The notes under the pieces were generated by a model, which saw only the letters and a list, made by a program, of their open reading frames with translations, was not told the origin of the DNA and ran no database searches. Source: Spirodela intermedia (lineage: Eukaryota > Streptophyta > Magnoliopsida > Alismatales > Araceae). From it: DNA of 64,000 nucleotides. Made by a program: the position numbers and the translations under genes. Below, piece by piece: positions 1 through 13,482 of the stretch; position 1 is the first letter of the stretch; each line of letters begins with the position of its first letter. Location of the stretch: NCBI GenBank assembly GCA_902729315.2, contig LR746278.1, forward strand, positions 3,543,501 through 3,607,500, read 5' to 3'.

Positions 1-167
1 ATAGTGGAAGGAGAAGAAGACAGCGGAGCGGAGGTATGATGAGCATTTGATTTCTTCCTTTTCGCATTTGTTGGAAGAGAATTTGGTATTTGTTTTCCGA
101 TTTTTTATGTATCAAATCTTTCTGGCCATCCTGGCTGCTGGGTATTTCTCTCTTCCTCTCTCTCTTC

Positions 168-222
<55 letters not shown>

Positions 223-1442
223 TTATCTCTCTTTATCTCTATCTCTCGCTATCCATTTATCTCGCCCTCTCTCTCTATCTGTTCCTCTCTCTCTGACATG
301 AATACGACTCCATAGTGGGAATGTCCGAGCTGCCGACAGTCCGCCGAGCGGTGGCCAGCTGTCGGTTCGCCGTCAAATCATCATAAAACGGCGGTCAACC
401 GAAGAACGGCAGTTCGCACCGTCAAACCGACGCTTAAAGAGTGAGGCGTACGGCCCGTGTGATCCGCCGGCGAGGCCACTCTGGCGATCATAATATCTCG
501 ATAAATATCTTCTTGACGCCGCCGCGCACACACAGAAAACAGCCGGTTTTACCATTTTTATATTACAGCAGTCAAAGTTTTCCTAAATCAGACAATAGCC
601 TGAGAGTGAACGTAATAAATAGCGTAATATACCATATTTCCCCTCCAAAAACCTAAATTTATCCGGAGTCAACCCATTTTTTATAAAATAAAATCATTAA
701 ATAAGTATATTAATATAATTGGTGCTATAAATAAGCTGACTATGTGTGGTCAACGCAGAGTTACACTATTGGTATATAACTATTGCGGGTGTTATCATCA
801 GCGTATGTTACATCCACATGAGCAAGGGTTGACCTAGTATTCAAAAGCATTTTTTTTGTTGTTGTTGTGGAAATGCGTTGAGTTCATAGTCAACCCCTAA
901 TAAGGCCTGATGTTTTGTCATGGATCATGGGTTCTTTTTTCGTCCTTATTTTCTTTTTCATGGAAAATAGTAGTAAATAAACATCCTACGTAGCTAGAAA
1001 GTCAAAACTTACCAGAAAAAGAAACATTTAATTGTAGAATAATCAGTTTTAGAATGGAGAAAATTATCTGCAAAACTGATCAGCTTAAAATGAACAAATG
1101 TGGGAATTCTAGAATAAAACTTTAAAGAGAGAGAGCGAGAGAGAGAAATAAGTCAAAATCTTCTCAATGGTGCATGGCTTTTTTTTTTTACCTTTTTAGA
1201 AAGTCAACGATGAGATCCAAGGATATTGTTCTTTATTTTATTTTAATTTTTTTTTAACGATCTGCAATGGTCAGAATCCCGTGGACGTAGACGGCGATCA
1301 TAGTGAGTGAGTTCGTTGTTGGGCAGTTTTTGGTGAAACCCGCTCGCGTTGGATACTAGTCGTTGGACACCGGGATTCGTGACGGCCGTTACCTGGCCCC
1401 CCACGCCGCGGGCCCTGTGGAAGCGCTTAACGGACGTTAAGG

Positions 1443-1482
<40 letters not shown>

Positions 1483-1631
1483 GGTGGAGAAACGTTGCGG
1501 CAGTGCCGGGATTGGGATCGGGGAGGAAGACGGAAGGATCAGGACGGGCTAGGGACAGCGGCAGAGTACTGCCGCGTTGATACCCGAGGGAAGAGCGGTA
1601 GCGAGAGCTGCCGGAGAAGGAGGCGAGAAAG
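1..1631. other. Upstream region of the CLB gene, with CT and GA microsatellites
   Basis: No gene can be supported here. The first bases read open in frame 1 to a TGA at 37-39, which could be the tail of a truncated gene or chance. A degenerate CT tract lies at about 149-296 and a (GA)n tract at about 1445-1477 in the presumed 5' leader of the CLB gene. Between 668 and 1208 there are seven GTCAA/TTGAC cores (about 668, 748, 829, 889, 1001, 1152 and 1203), the core of WRKY-type W boxes. The rest is AT-rich. Confidence 0.5.
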
Positions 1632-4600
1632 ATGGGGCTGATCTCGGGCATGTTGATGGGGATGGCGGTGGGGATTGCGCTGGTAGCGGGGTGGGATCGA
1701 ATGATGAGATACCGCAGCACCCAGCGCATCGCCAAGGTAGATATTGCTTTCTCGCCCGACCGTTACTTCTCTTTGCTTGGTTAATTTTTCTGGTTTATCT
1801 CAGGTTCCTGGTATGTCCTTCCGAACAGGGGTCCCCAGGGCGTTGAATTATGGCTTACTTTTGGGTTTTAATTGCTTCCTTGCATTTCATTTCGATCGTT
1901 TCTGGAGGATGGCTAAAATGCAGTTTTCTTGGACTCGGAAAGATCTATAGTGTAATTGGAGTTCCTAATCCTTTTTTCCATAAAGTTCTCTTGAATTCTC
2001 AGTCTTTTTCTAAAAAGTTATGTAATTATACTGAAAGTAAACGATTATTTCTGCGTTGATGAGGATTTTTCGATTATCAAGCGTCTCCTTTCTGCCTTAC
2101 ACGCTCAATATTTCCTTGATTTTGTTAAAATTCTATGACTTATGTTGCTGTACCTTGGCGTACGTTCGGATCCTCTTGAATGCGTTCATTTAGAGCCTCT
2201 TAATCAATTGGCTTCAACATCTAAACAAACCAGGAAAAATCTTTGAAATTTTCTAAAAAAGATCACTGACACTACTTTTTCGTAAGTTGTAACAAGTAAA
2301 AGACAGTGAATCTTCGTTTTTAATGGGCCTACGCTGGAAATCTCTTAAAGTAATATATTCACTCGAAAAGTTGTATCTTTTTTTTTTCCGGCTGATCTAA
2401 GCACGTGTTAAAGATCATAATCTCGAATATGCAGTCTACAGAGGGAGTGGCCTAACCTTGAGGTTCATACTGCTATTGTTTTCTACTGAAATAAAAGTGA
2501 GGTGCCGGTGAAGTTTGAAACGCAAGTTTTTGTAGGTCCCAGTTCGGAATATTCACTAATATCACTTCTTTTGTCAGCAGTACAACCATATGATGCACCT
2601 ATGAATTATTTTAATATTTCGTGTTTAATTTTGAAATATTACTTTATTTTAGGGTATACACACGGAGAATGGTCGCATCTTTTCGATTTTATTTCTCTAA
2701 ACGTTCTTGTTTATTACACACCAAGTTCTCTTATCATGTCTGTGACACAATGCGAAACAGCATTTAACGATCTTCTCTGCAGGCTGTTGATATAAAGCTC
2801 CTTGGTTCCCTCACGAGAGATGATTTGAAGAAAATATGTGGTGACAATTTCCCTGAATGGATTTCCTTCCCAGTATATGAACAGGTCCACCATTTGTCAT
2901 GAAAGAGCTTTCTTTTACTTGCTACAACTCGTTTTTAATCTACTTGATGACCAATTAAAGAATTTTGCATTATTTAATTTTTCAATGGGCTTTCCAAGTG
3001 CTCTAAGACATAGGAAACATGGGAATTCTTATGAGGATTTAATAATCATAAAATTCTTCAACTGTAAAAGATATATTAAACACATTTACTCACTCTATGT
3101 GATTGAACTATAGTTCCTGAGATTTAGTGGGTGGTTTCTGGTGTCCACTAGAGAATAGTAATGGCTCAAAAACATTCATGTGTCATTTTCGAAAACATAC
3201 TAAACTTCACTTTCTTTCCATTGGGTAATGAACACTTAAAATGTGAAATTAGCCTTTTGGGACGTTTGACTCTTATCTAATGCTGGTTGCAGACGCTAAT
3301 ATACTTCATTTCTTCTGCTTAGTGCTTTAGATGAGACCATCCTGCCATTTGGCATTCTGTAGATGCCCATGTCCGTGATAATTAGTCTCTATGAAACACT
3401 CAGATCAACAAATATTTTCTTGTAATTTTCTTTTCATTGGTAGATATTTATCACTTTTATAGTCATGGAATCTGATAAACATCGTTTTGTTAATTATATA
3501 GTTTTGGTGGCATTTTATCGGTTCTTTTCTTGATCTCTATTTCCTTGTAAATCTAATGAGCTTTTGAAAGTGTCCTCTTACACCTCAAACCCAGCTAGTT
3601 TCAACCAAATTAGACTTGACAACTTTATAATTCATTGCACGATAAATTTTTGGTCCGTAACTAATGTTATCATAATAGGAAAAGGACTCGACATATGATG
3701 TAAATACACCTATTTTAACAAGAAGTTTTAACAAGGTTGTTTGATTAAAAACTTTGTAATTATTTTAAATGTTTTTTTCATTGCGAGCGCCTCACTTGTC
3801 TAATGGTGTTTGACCTCCAGTTTCCTCTAGTTTTTTTTTTTTGTGAAATTAAGCTCTCACATTTTTTCATTCTTCTCGCTAGCTTTAATATATTCTTATT
3901 TTATGTCTAATGAAAGGGTTAGTTTCATGTACCAGATGAGATCTTCAACATATTTCCTATCGTTACAGAAGTATGGAAATGTTATTGTTTTTTTAGCTGC
4001 TGATTGACTTTGGTACACTCTGCAGGTTAAATGGCTAAACAAGCTGTTGAGCAAGATGTGGCCTTTTATTGCAGAGGTAAGCCAGATTTGGTGATAGTCC
4101 TTCATAGCAAGCTTGTTGTGTAGAGCTTTATGACGATGGTGCTGTTAGAATAACTTGGTTTATCTATAAACGCCTCTGACTAAAGATGATGCCCCATGCT
4201 TATTTTCGTTGGCTACAATGCATGATTAGCCTTTGACAACTTTAGGTCAGCCTTATGTAACTTCTATGTAAATTTATTCTTCGATATCCTCACAGTCTGA
4301 TGTAACTTACTGCTCCTACACGTCTTGGTTTTTATGTTTTTCTTATTAATTGCTCCTTTAGGTTTACTTGCATTGCGGAATAGTTGGACTCATCAAAAAT
4401 CTGTCGACCCATCCATTGTCATGTTGATGGTGCTTGTGATCTATTGTCTGTACCTGAAAGATGCAAATCATTGTCCTTTTACTTAGTGGAAAATGATTTT
4501 TATTTGTAATTCATTGGAGTTTTCTACTTTTTCTAGTTTTTGTTGAAATTTTATATTTCCTAATTTTCCACTCGTAATTTGGTTCAGGCAGCAACAGTTG

Positions 4601-7600
4601 TTGTGAAGGAATCCGTTGAGCCTATACTTGAAGAATACCGACCACCAGGAATATCCTCACTAAAGTTCAGCAAGTTTTTTCTTGGAAACGTGCCACCTAA
4701 GATAGAAGGTGCCTACCGAATTAATGTAGACATATCAACATTTCCTTATAATGCATGGTTTTGGCATGTGAAAAATGTTTGTCATAGAGATTGGATCGCA
4801 TGTCAAGAGTTGAATGTTACTTTCTCATGAAATTTCTTCAACCCTGTAATTTAGAATACCCTGAGTGCTATACGATCATCCTATCAATCATAGGGGATTA
4901 CAATAAACAATTATTTTTTTTCCGATTAGCAAAATTAGATATCTGAAATGTGATGGAAAAAACTTGGAAAAGCCTGGGATATGTTAAAACTCCAGGCAGC
5001 AGCAAACAATTGGCGCTTCTCTAGCGGGACCATCACATTTTGCGTTTGGTGAATTGCAAGGTGCAGACCATAAGAATGTTGAAGACTGATTCGCTTTGTC
5101 AGGATGCCAGCAGATGATTTGGTCTGTGACATTAGAGCCAACATCAACCTTGTGGGGGGATACTTTAGTACACAGAGAAAAAAAAAACTGGAAGTAGGTT
5201 GTTTAGCAAGGACGATCTTATGTCTGGCAAAGGGAAATTGAGAAGTTACGCATAAAAAGGTTTGCAGAAATGATTGGAGAATCATCTGTGTACTTGAACA
5301 AAAATTCACAATCCCAACCTAGAACCCATAAAAAGGTGGAATGTGTGCCCCACCACCATTTGAGATCACACGTTGGTGATGAATAATCATCCCAATAGGA
5401 AGCAGGAATTGATTGTGAATTATTTGCTGAATCTGAAAATTTATGCTTAAGAAACATGGAAAACCCACAAAGAACTAGGTCATAGCTGTTACACCTTTCT
5501 GAGGCTTAGTCACGCATTTGTGAGGAAGGAATTGATAAACTCATTCTGTCATCCCTTCTGATCAACATATTTGGGGGGATTTCTTGTCCTCATTCCTGGT
5601 CACGTACATTGCAGCAGGAATCATTAACATACATGTTCGGCTCCCTCGTTCTGGATTCTATTTATGTGTATTAGTGAGGCCTGACATTCACTATCTACCA
5701 ATGGTGTGCTCCTCTCTGATCATTGTTAACCCCCTGGCGCATCCTTCAGATTTCTGATAATATACAATTTCTAGCTCATGGTCAATTCATGCCAATGTTG
5801 TTTACATGAAAAATGCCATCCAAATCTGTCCATTAAGTATTTTCAGTAATGCAGGTATCCGTGTCCAAAGCCTTAAGAAAGGTCAAATTACCATGGACAT
5901 TGATTTCCGATGGGGTGGAGATCCTAGCATTATCCTCGCGGTTGAGGCACTTGTCGCTTCACTTCCTATCCAGGTTAACAGATTCATATTTCTCACTTCC
6001 TATCTATCTTCCTCAGCATTGATGAAAGATTACTCAATGGAATCTGATCTATCATGCCGCTTTAATAATCCTCTTTACCTCATGAGATAGATTATCTTAT
6101 AATAATCATTCATTGTCCAACTGCAGTTGAAGAATCTCCAGGTTTTTACTGTTATACGTGTCATTTTCCAACTCTCTGAAGAGATACCATGCGTTTCTGC
6201 CGTTGTGGTTGCTCTCCTTTCTGAGGTATAATTGAAGGCGCTGGTTTGTGTAATTTATACTTATTTTTGAAAGGAAGCATTGCCTGATCGGAATATGTTT
6301 ACATAGAAATCTAGTCTGATCAAGCCAACTTAAAATATTAATCTCATGTATATGATGGAACAATTAGCAAAACTATTCTTTCTTATTTTCTATCCTGCTG
6401 GAAATAGTTATTATTATGTACCGTGAACAAACTTGGTTTCATCTGTTGCATGTCATGGTTTATGCCATTGTCATCTTTAGCATCCTGGATTATGTCTTGG
6501 AGATCGCTCTCCATTAATTCAGGTGGCTCAACATTTTCGTTATTCCTACTGTGTTGTGTACCTTCAACTTAAATTCATGATACTAATGGAAATATAATAA
6601 CAATAATTGTAGTACTAATATGTGGGAAACAGGAATAATATCAAATATCCTGTCCATTTTGGGATGTTCATACAGAAAATTTGGAACTATTTTGTATTTT
6701 TTACCATATGCTTTAGCTGTATTTCATTTCTTCTCTGATGCAGTCCTAACCGTGGCTGGACTTGGGCCTTTACAAGGAAGCCTGCCATCTTATTGCCCTC
6801 TCTCTCTCTCTGAACTTACATTGCGTAGCCTTGTTGCCTTTGGGGTGGGTTATACTATGAAGTTATTCAATTGAAATACTCCACTGATCTCTGGGAACTT
6901 GATTTCTTCTTTACTCTACCTTCCTGCTATTTGCCTTACGTTACATTACTTTGTCACCCATGGAAATGTATCCTTAAATGTTTCAAGAGGACCATAAAAC
7001 CATTCTTTCGCCATCTATTATCAATTTGTTAAAATACTACAAAGTGCCCAGGAAAAATAAAAGATCTTTCTGCTTTTGTACATAGTTCGTATGGTAATCT
7101 TGATCCTAATCTATATTGGATCAGACTCGCAAATTTGTTGTGCAATCTGACTCTGCGATTGATGCCAGCTCCATCTTCATCCAGTCCCTTGGTCATCACT
7201 TTTGGAACCTAAACTCTTAGTATTCTTTTGATTCGGATAAATCTATTGATTTTCCTTTCTTCATGTGAATCATATATCTCGATTTTTGTTTCTAATGTTA
7301 CATAAAGCTAAAATCGCATAAGAAATATTGCTCCAACGTTCTTCCTATTTAGTGTGGTATTTGGGAGGCTGATAGCATATAGCTGGTCTGTAAAAAGAAT
7401 TGGCTGATCTCCGTCAGTATCCAAATACGAGAAGTCTGGGCTACTTGTTGACTGACTTAACAAAAAATAAAGTGTTGACTGTTGCCATTTACGTACGTAT
7501 TTTAAACTCTATAAAGGTTCCAACAATATCATTGAGTGTTCTTGGGAAAATTTCAAGAGGTATGGTGATGAGAAAGTGCACAGGCAGGTTACGCTATCCC

Positions 7601-10600
7601 TAGAGAGCCTTATCTAGAAAATCATTTTGAAGGTCAGAACAAGAGGAGCTAAGATTATCATAGAATTTGTTTTTCTTGGTTCCAAAGATAAAAAATAGAA
7701 TAGCATGCCGAAACTCTTCTTAATGTCTTTAATAAAATTAGACGTGGGCTGTGCATCATTTCGTCTGAAAAGAGTACTTTATGTGCCGTTCGTTCGGCTG
7801 TTACCTTTTTGCTGTTAAATTGTCTATATTATCCCTTCTGTGCATGATGTATTTCTTTATTTTTTAGTTGTCTGAAAATCTTGATAATATAGCTTTATTT
7901 TGGGGGAAATTAAGGTTGACTGAATATATTGAGAACAGAGCAATCTTTTAGAACATCTAGTGTTATCACTATCTTCACTGCCACTGGAGGAGGCATAATA
8001 GAGTATTTGAACATTATGAATATTTATGATCTTCTAATAGAAGGCACCGGCTTATTAGATAGAGTATATAATAGGGGGACCCTTTACATTTGAAATGATC
8101 TGTTTCCACAGTATATCATTTAGAAGAAAACTTGTTAGTTATTTCTTGTGCGTGTATAAAATGACCATACCTTAGGATGTGAGTTGTTTTCCTTCCAGCC
8201 TTGGTATTCTTCTTTTGTTTTGAATGTGAAGAAAATTTATTTTCCTTCATGTACTCATAGCTTATAACACTTCTAAATCTTCTTTTAATAAAATGTTTAA
8301 TGATTTTTATAAAATTTACGTTTTCGTTGTCCTTGAATAATATACCTGAATATTTCATATTTTATAATGATAAATTTGGTATTCTTCTCGTTTCTTTTGA
8401 ATGTTAATGAAAACTTCTTCTCCCTCGTGTACTCGGAGGTTGGTTACAACACTTCTAACTCGTCTTCAATCAGAAGTCTTTATCATTTTATCGAATTGGT
8501 CTTTTTATTCAATCCTTGAATAGAAATATCTCTCAATGCTTCAATATTTAATATTGACCAGCTGTTTTGTTGTCTATTGTAGCCTAAACCTCGGATAGAT
8601 TATACATTAAAGGCTGTGGGTGGAAGCCTAACTGCAATACCTGGACTCTCGGATATGATTGATGTAAGTCTTGTACTGTATATAAATAAAATTTCCTTTA
8701 TTTGGTCATGATTTTAGCAAGGTTCAAATAACTGTGAACTCTGCTTACAGGATACAGTAAATACAATCGTCTCCGATATGCTACAGTGGCCCCATAGGAT
8801 TGTTGTTCCAATTGGTGTTTCTGTGGATACAAGGTATGTAACATGTATAATGATTCTTTATATACATAAAAATGTATTTATGTAACTATCACGTTTTGAG
8901 GGTTCATCATTTGCCTGGCTTGTGGCCTGAAAATGTGTACAATGTTATTTGATTCAAAACTTACGAACCATGTCTTGGCACTATATTTGATGAAAGTATA
9001 TATTACTACAATACATTTGGTTATAGCATCATACTTTACAGTGAAAGGTTTTACAAATAGTAATGATGTGTAGGCTTCATGTGTTATTGATCCCTCCAAT
9101 TAGTCATTGATCAATACCCCTTCCCTGCCAAACTTCTTTCCACTTGTAGAGCAAGGCTTTCTAGTTGACGGATACGAATTAGCACATCAAATGATTGTAT
9201 TATCCTCTCGAATGCCAAGTTTCTGTTTTGTTAATGTTCATCCATTTTAGAGATTATTTTGCGAAGTCAAACAGACATTAGAGGTTTCAAGTAAATGGTC
9301 TAAAATGGACAGGTTGATAGATGGAAAATGCTGTGATATATGTTTGAGGCAACAATTTAATGCTGAAACTATGACATTCATCACATCTTATACTAGACAA
9401 CTCATTAATTTTTGACAATCGACACATTCTCTGGACAGGTGAGGAAAAGTGTTGTTAGTCCAGAGTTTTACTATGTTCTGTTGGGCATCTTCTATGACAT
9501 TTACTTAAATGTTCCCTCATATTTTTCGTTTCGATGTAAATTCAAATCCATTTCAGACTACCGCATGCTACGAACCGTATTACGGAATTTAGTCATATTG
9601 TGTTTCTTTCGTTTATGTTGTGTACTTGCACGCTACACTGCAACAATTAGGAATTTGGAATTCATCGTCTTCAAAAATTGTGCTTGCTTGGTTCACAATG
9701 TTTTTGTACTTTTCAAAAAATTATGCATACGATGCTATAAATGAAAAATAACTCTCTTTTGTTCTTTGAACAGTGAATTAGAGCTTAAACCACAAGGAAA
9801 GCTTTCAGTCTCTGTTGTTAAGGCAACTGCGTTGAAGAATATGGAAATGATTGGCAAATCTGATCCTTATGTTGTTCTCTATATCCGACCGGTACTCAAG
9901 AATAAAACGAAAGTTTTTGACAATAGCCTCAATCCAGTTTGGAATGAAAATTTTACCCTGATTGTCGAGGACAAGGAGACTCAATATATTACCTTCGAGG
10001 TTTGATTCTATTTCTTGATCTTCCCCCTTCTACTTCCACTCGTTCTATATCAATATGTCTGTTGGCTCTTTTAGTTACTAGTCGTTTGATCATGATGCTT
10101 TCTCTCTCTTTCTGGAAAGAACTAATTAGAAGACTGTACTATCTCTCTGGGTCCTGTGGTAAGGAATGGGAAAGGTATGGCTGGACCCATCAAAGCTTGA
10201 GCCACACCTGTCAGAAAAGTAGGTCAGGGTTGGCTTGCCCAGGTCTTTTGTACTGGACCTTTCTTTGTTTTACTTCAGAGAAACGGAGTGGAGCCTGCTA
10301 CGGTTCCAGACAAGCCTTGCCCATTCACTCGGCCTCTGCCTCTCTCATATATATATGCTTTGGTTTTCGTCATTTAATTTTACCACCTTGAACTCAAGCA
10401 CAAACACAGGTATCACATTTGTAATGCACTGGGGATTGGGGGATTTAATAAATTAGGGCAGTTCAAATACTGGCAAATTCAGGATGGATTAAGATTATTT
10501 TTCACTGCGAACATATTGGAAAACTGTTGCATCCTGAAAGATATGATGGTAGAGAACTGGATACCATAATATTGCTTCGTATAGTATTCAATCATGAATG

Positions 10601-10708
10601 GAAAATCTACACTGTTATATTATGTTCTGATCATGGTTTACCCAATCGAACGTGGTATTCAGCCCTCAAGTGAGACCGAGGCCCATCAAATAATTTTAGA
10701 AACAATAC

Positions 10709-10742
<34 letters not shown>

Positions 10743-11240
10743 ATATGCCTTCCAATTTATTACACACGTGTAAGGAAAATATCTTGCATGAATCTACTTG
10801 CTACCATTTTTACCTGGAAACATCTTATGGCTCATAAGCCTGCGATGCTGCCATTTTTACCTCCTTGGAAGAAACGTTAAGATGATGGCATCGTTTTCAT
10901 GAATCTACGTATTGAATAATGAATGCTCTGCCTAGGCAGAATGCTGATTTATGCATATTTAATTCCAGTTGTTTATACTGTGTGCAGGTGTTTGACAAAG
11001 ATATTACTCAGGACAAGAAGTTGGGTATAGTGAAGTTGCCACTGGTTGACCTGGAGGCTGACACCTTAAAAGAGCATGAGCTTAGGTTGCTTCCAGCCCT
11101 TGACATGCTCAAAATCAAAGACAAGAAGGACAGAGGAACCCTCACAGTAAAGGTGCATACGCTACATCCAAAATGTTCTTGCATACCCATTTAAGTCAAC
11201 TCCAATATTATAGATAATTTCCATTCGAGCTGCATGCCTC

Positions 11241-11287
<47 letters not shown>

Positions 11288-12012
11288 CTCAAACTGATGT
11301 GCTCTCCCTTTCTTTTATCCTTTAATTATATAATAATAATTATTATTATTAAAACCCACATATTTCTTGAATGTTTCGTGGTAGTGGGTTGCCAGATAAT
11401 TTTTAAGGCACCGGTTGCAATTGACAAGGATCCTCTCTGAGGAAGAGAACACCAAAGGGCATGTAGAAGAGGGCAGACGCTGATGGCTGATACTCCGTTA
11501 GGCGCTCACAAGAGTGATCTTTCAGCTAGCTCAAACGTCAGGAGGTTGACCTTTATGTCGTTGTCAAATCTTCTCTGATAATTCTCCTGCGGATATCATG
11601 GTTGGACTTCCATCAATGGAGGATATGTGCTATCAGGGTCTTGACTCGTAATGATCCCATGAAATTACCCAATGTGCTTCATGATGCCAATCCTAATTTG
11701 CCATTTCAGGTCTTGTACCATGCATTTACCAAAGAGGAGCAGCTGGCAGCGTTAGAAGAGGAGAAGAGGATCCTGGAGGAGAAGAAAAGGCTCAAGGAAG
11801 CAGGAATGATAGGCAGCACCATGGATGCATTTGAGGGCGCCGCCTCCATGGTTGGAACTGGCATCGGCGCCGGTGCCAACTTGGTGGGATCCGGCCTGGG
11901 GGCTGGAGCTGGGCTTGTGGGCAGCGGGTTTAGCAAGGCTGGGAAGTTCGTGGGCAAGAGCTTCAACACCAAGAAGAACAGCGGTAGCTCCCCCTCTGTT
12001 AAGGCGGATTGA
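1632..12012 (+). CDS. CLB: CLB/SYT7-type extended synaptotagmin (TM-SMP-C2 lipid-binding protein)
   Basis: I predict eleven exons: 1632-1736, 2783-2884, 4026-4076, 4588-4708, 5855-5973, 6127-6225, 8583-8663, 8751-8833, 9774-9999, 10988-11152 and 11710-12012. All introns are GT-AG, the phases fit, and the product is 484 aa. An N-terminal hydrophobic helix (about 1-21) starts MGLISGMLMGM. An SMP lipid-transfer domain follows (about 60-240, with WISFPVYEQVKWLNKLLSKM and DYTLKAVGGSLTAIPGLSDM). Then comes one C2 domain (about 262-370; GKSDPY with D284, and FDKD with D332/D334), a charged helix (EEEKRILEEKKRLKEAG) and a glycine-rich tail. This order matches the single-C2 plant family called CLB or SYT7 (NTMC2T4), ER-anchored tethers that bind lipid in a Ca2+-dependent way. 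The first loop-1 acidic position appears to be Glu278 rather than Asp. The start is chosen because it opens the membrane helix. The family call is strong; the exact orthologue is less sure. Confidence 0.93.
8201..8553. repeat. Diverged tandem duplication inside a CLB intron
   Basis: Two adjacent segments of about 175 bp (8201-8375 and 8376-8553) in the intron before exon 7 share TTGGTATTCTTC near the start, a central ACACTTCTAA and a late CCTTGAATA. They have diverged by many substitutions and small indels. No coding potential. Confidence 0.65.
10708..11281. repeat. Two (AT)n microsatellites flanking CLB exon 10
   Basis: Alternating AT/TA runs lie at about 10710-10746 in the intron before exon 10 and at about 11243-11280 in the following intron. 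Such runs are prone to replication slippage. Confidence 0.9.
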
Positions 12013-12142
12013 CTGGGGGCAGCTGATTTCCTTGAGCCCACCTGCTGGCTCGCTTCCAATAATGAAAGCTTCTACATGTCTTGATGTTCCGGATATCTGG
12101 GGGTTTTGGGTTTCAGCCTTTTTCTGTATCTAGTGTATTATC

Positions 12143-12502
12143 TCAAACTCTCTGTTCCTCGTCTGTGTTGGGCTAATTTGTTTGGAGTAGCTGCCGATTT
12201 CATGTCAACTCCACATGGGTTGACTTAGAAAACTTGTGAGAGCTGTGTCGGAGTGAAGATCGAGCACCCTTCAAAGGAAGTTCTGATCTTTGGTCCGAAT
12301 GGATTGAACCCAAGATAATGTCAAATTCTCTGTTCCTCGTCTGCGTTGGGCAGATTTTCATGGAGTAGAGCTGCCGATTTCATGTCAAATGCACATGGGT
12401 TGACTTAAAAAACATGTCAGAGCTGTATCAGAGTGAAGGTCGAGCACCCATCAAAATAAAGTTCCGATCTTGGGTCCGAATGGATTGAACCCAAGATAAT
12501 CT
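12143..12502. repeat. Tandem duplication downstream of CLB (two ~180-bp copies)
   Basis: Copy 1 is about 12143-12320 and copy 2 about 12321-12502. Both begin TCAAA(C/T)TCTCTGTTCCTCG, contain CATGGGTTGACTTA, and end GGATTGAACCCAAGATAAT. They start about 130 bp after the CLB stop, so the 3' UTR or polyadenylation region may lie in the first copy. The remainder to 13482 is AT-rich intergenic DNA with a (CT)n tract at 13120-13153. Confidence 0.85.
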
Positions 12503-13117
12503 GACTGTTTCTGCAGGTTGTGTCTCTCATTCTTTCAGAAATCTGTTGATCTTCATAATATTTTCAACTTAATTATTCTGACTTTCCACGCCTTCTCTAT
12601 GCACATCAAGAACCGTAAGCATAGCCCGTCATTTTCCTCCGAGGGGGCAAATCAGAGTTTTCCATTCCATCTTTCTAGGAAAATCATTAATTATGAACAT
12701 AAACTATTGAAAGATCCAAAATGCTACCTCCCCCTTTCAATTCAACCGCCCTATTAGTGAATGAAAAAAGGTTGAGAAAGCAAATGGATATATTTTAAGA
12801 TATTCCATATATCAGATTATTCTCTTATTATCAAAAATATCTGTTTTTTTTTTAAATTATCACTTTAATTGCAACTCTATCGTCAATTTTATCTTTACAA
12901 AAATTCATTACTTATATGATGACTAGTCAAATTTGCACTATCCAACATAAAAGTATTTGTCTAAAATATCTTATGAATTATGTATTTTTAAAATTATAAA
13001 TTCATTTATATTATCCTTTGAGGTCAATTCTGATTCCAAACGGTCTACCATGAATTGCGTATTCTACCGTTTTCAAATTAAAAAAATTATAAATAAATAT
13101 ATTTGGCCCACTAAGTG

Positions 13118-13119
<2 letters not shown>

Positions 13120-13153
<34 letters not shown>
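13120..13153. repeat. (CT)n microsatellite upstream of the CCCH gene
   Basis: An uninterrupted run of about 34 bp of TC repeats about 330 bp before the CCCH-gene start codon. It could act as a GAGA/CT promoter element, but position is the only evidence. Confidence 0.9.
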
Positions 13154-13157
<4 letters not shown>

Positions 13158-13482
13158 AGATGTCTACCCCTTTTAAATGCCCAATTATTCAAAAATATTA
13201 TTTCGTCGTAGGCCCATATTCGTTGGTGATAACAACAGCCCGGTTAAACAGGAGGGGAGTTGAGATCCGTGGATCCATGTATTAACAGAGTGCCACGTCC
13301 CGAACATGGCCCATCCGGCATCCTCTACCGCTCGACAGCAACGCCGCCAACCGCCACTTCGAACTGAACCAACGACAGGTGCCGCATGCGGCGGCGACTG
13401 AATCACACGTGGGGGGTGAGTTGCTGTGCAGTTGGAGTTATCTCTGCGACCGTACCTTCCTTCCCTCTTCATCCCGGCGACG

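Noticed and set aside
1-39. Possible 3' end of a coding region at the window start
   Set aside because: Only 12 codons before a stop, with no context upstream; could equally be an intron or chance.
4935-5457. Two overlapping minus-strand frames in a CLB intron
   Set aside because: No recognisable family, no splice or start support, and the sense gene explains the locus.
13426-13482. Upstream in-frame ATG for the CCCH gene
   Set aside because: The added 19 residues are hydrophobic and unlike the acidic start of the protein, and the ATG at 13483 has a better context; it remains possible.
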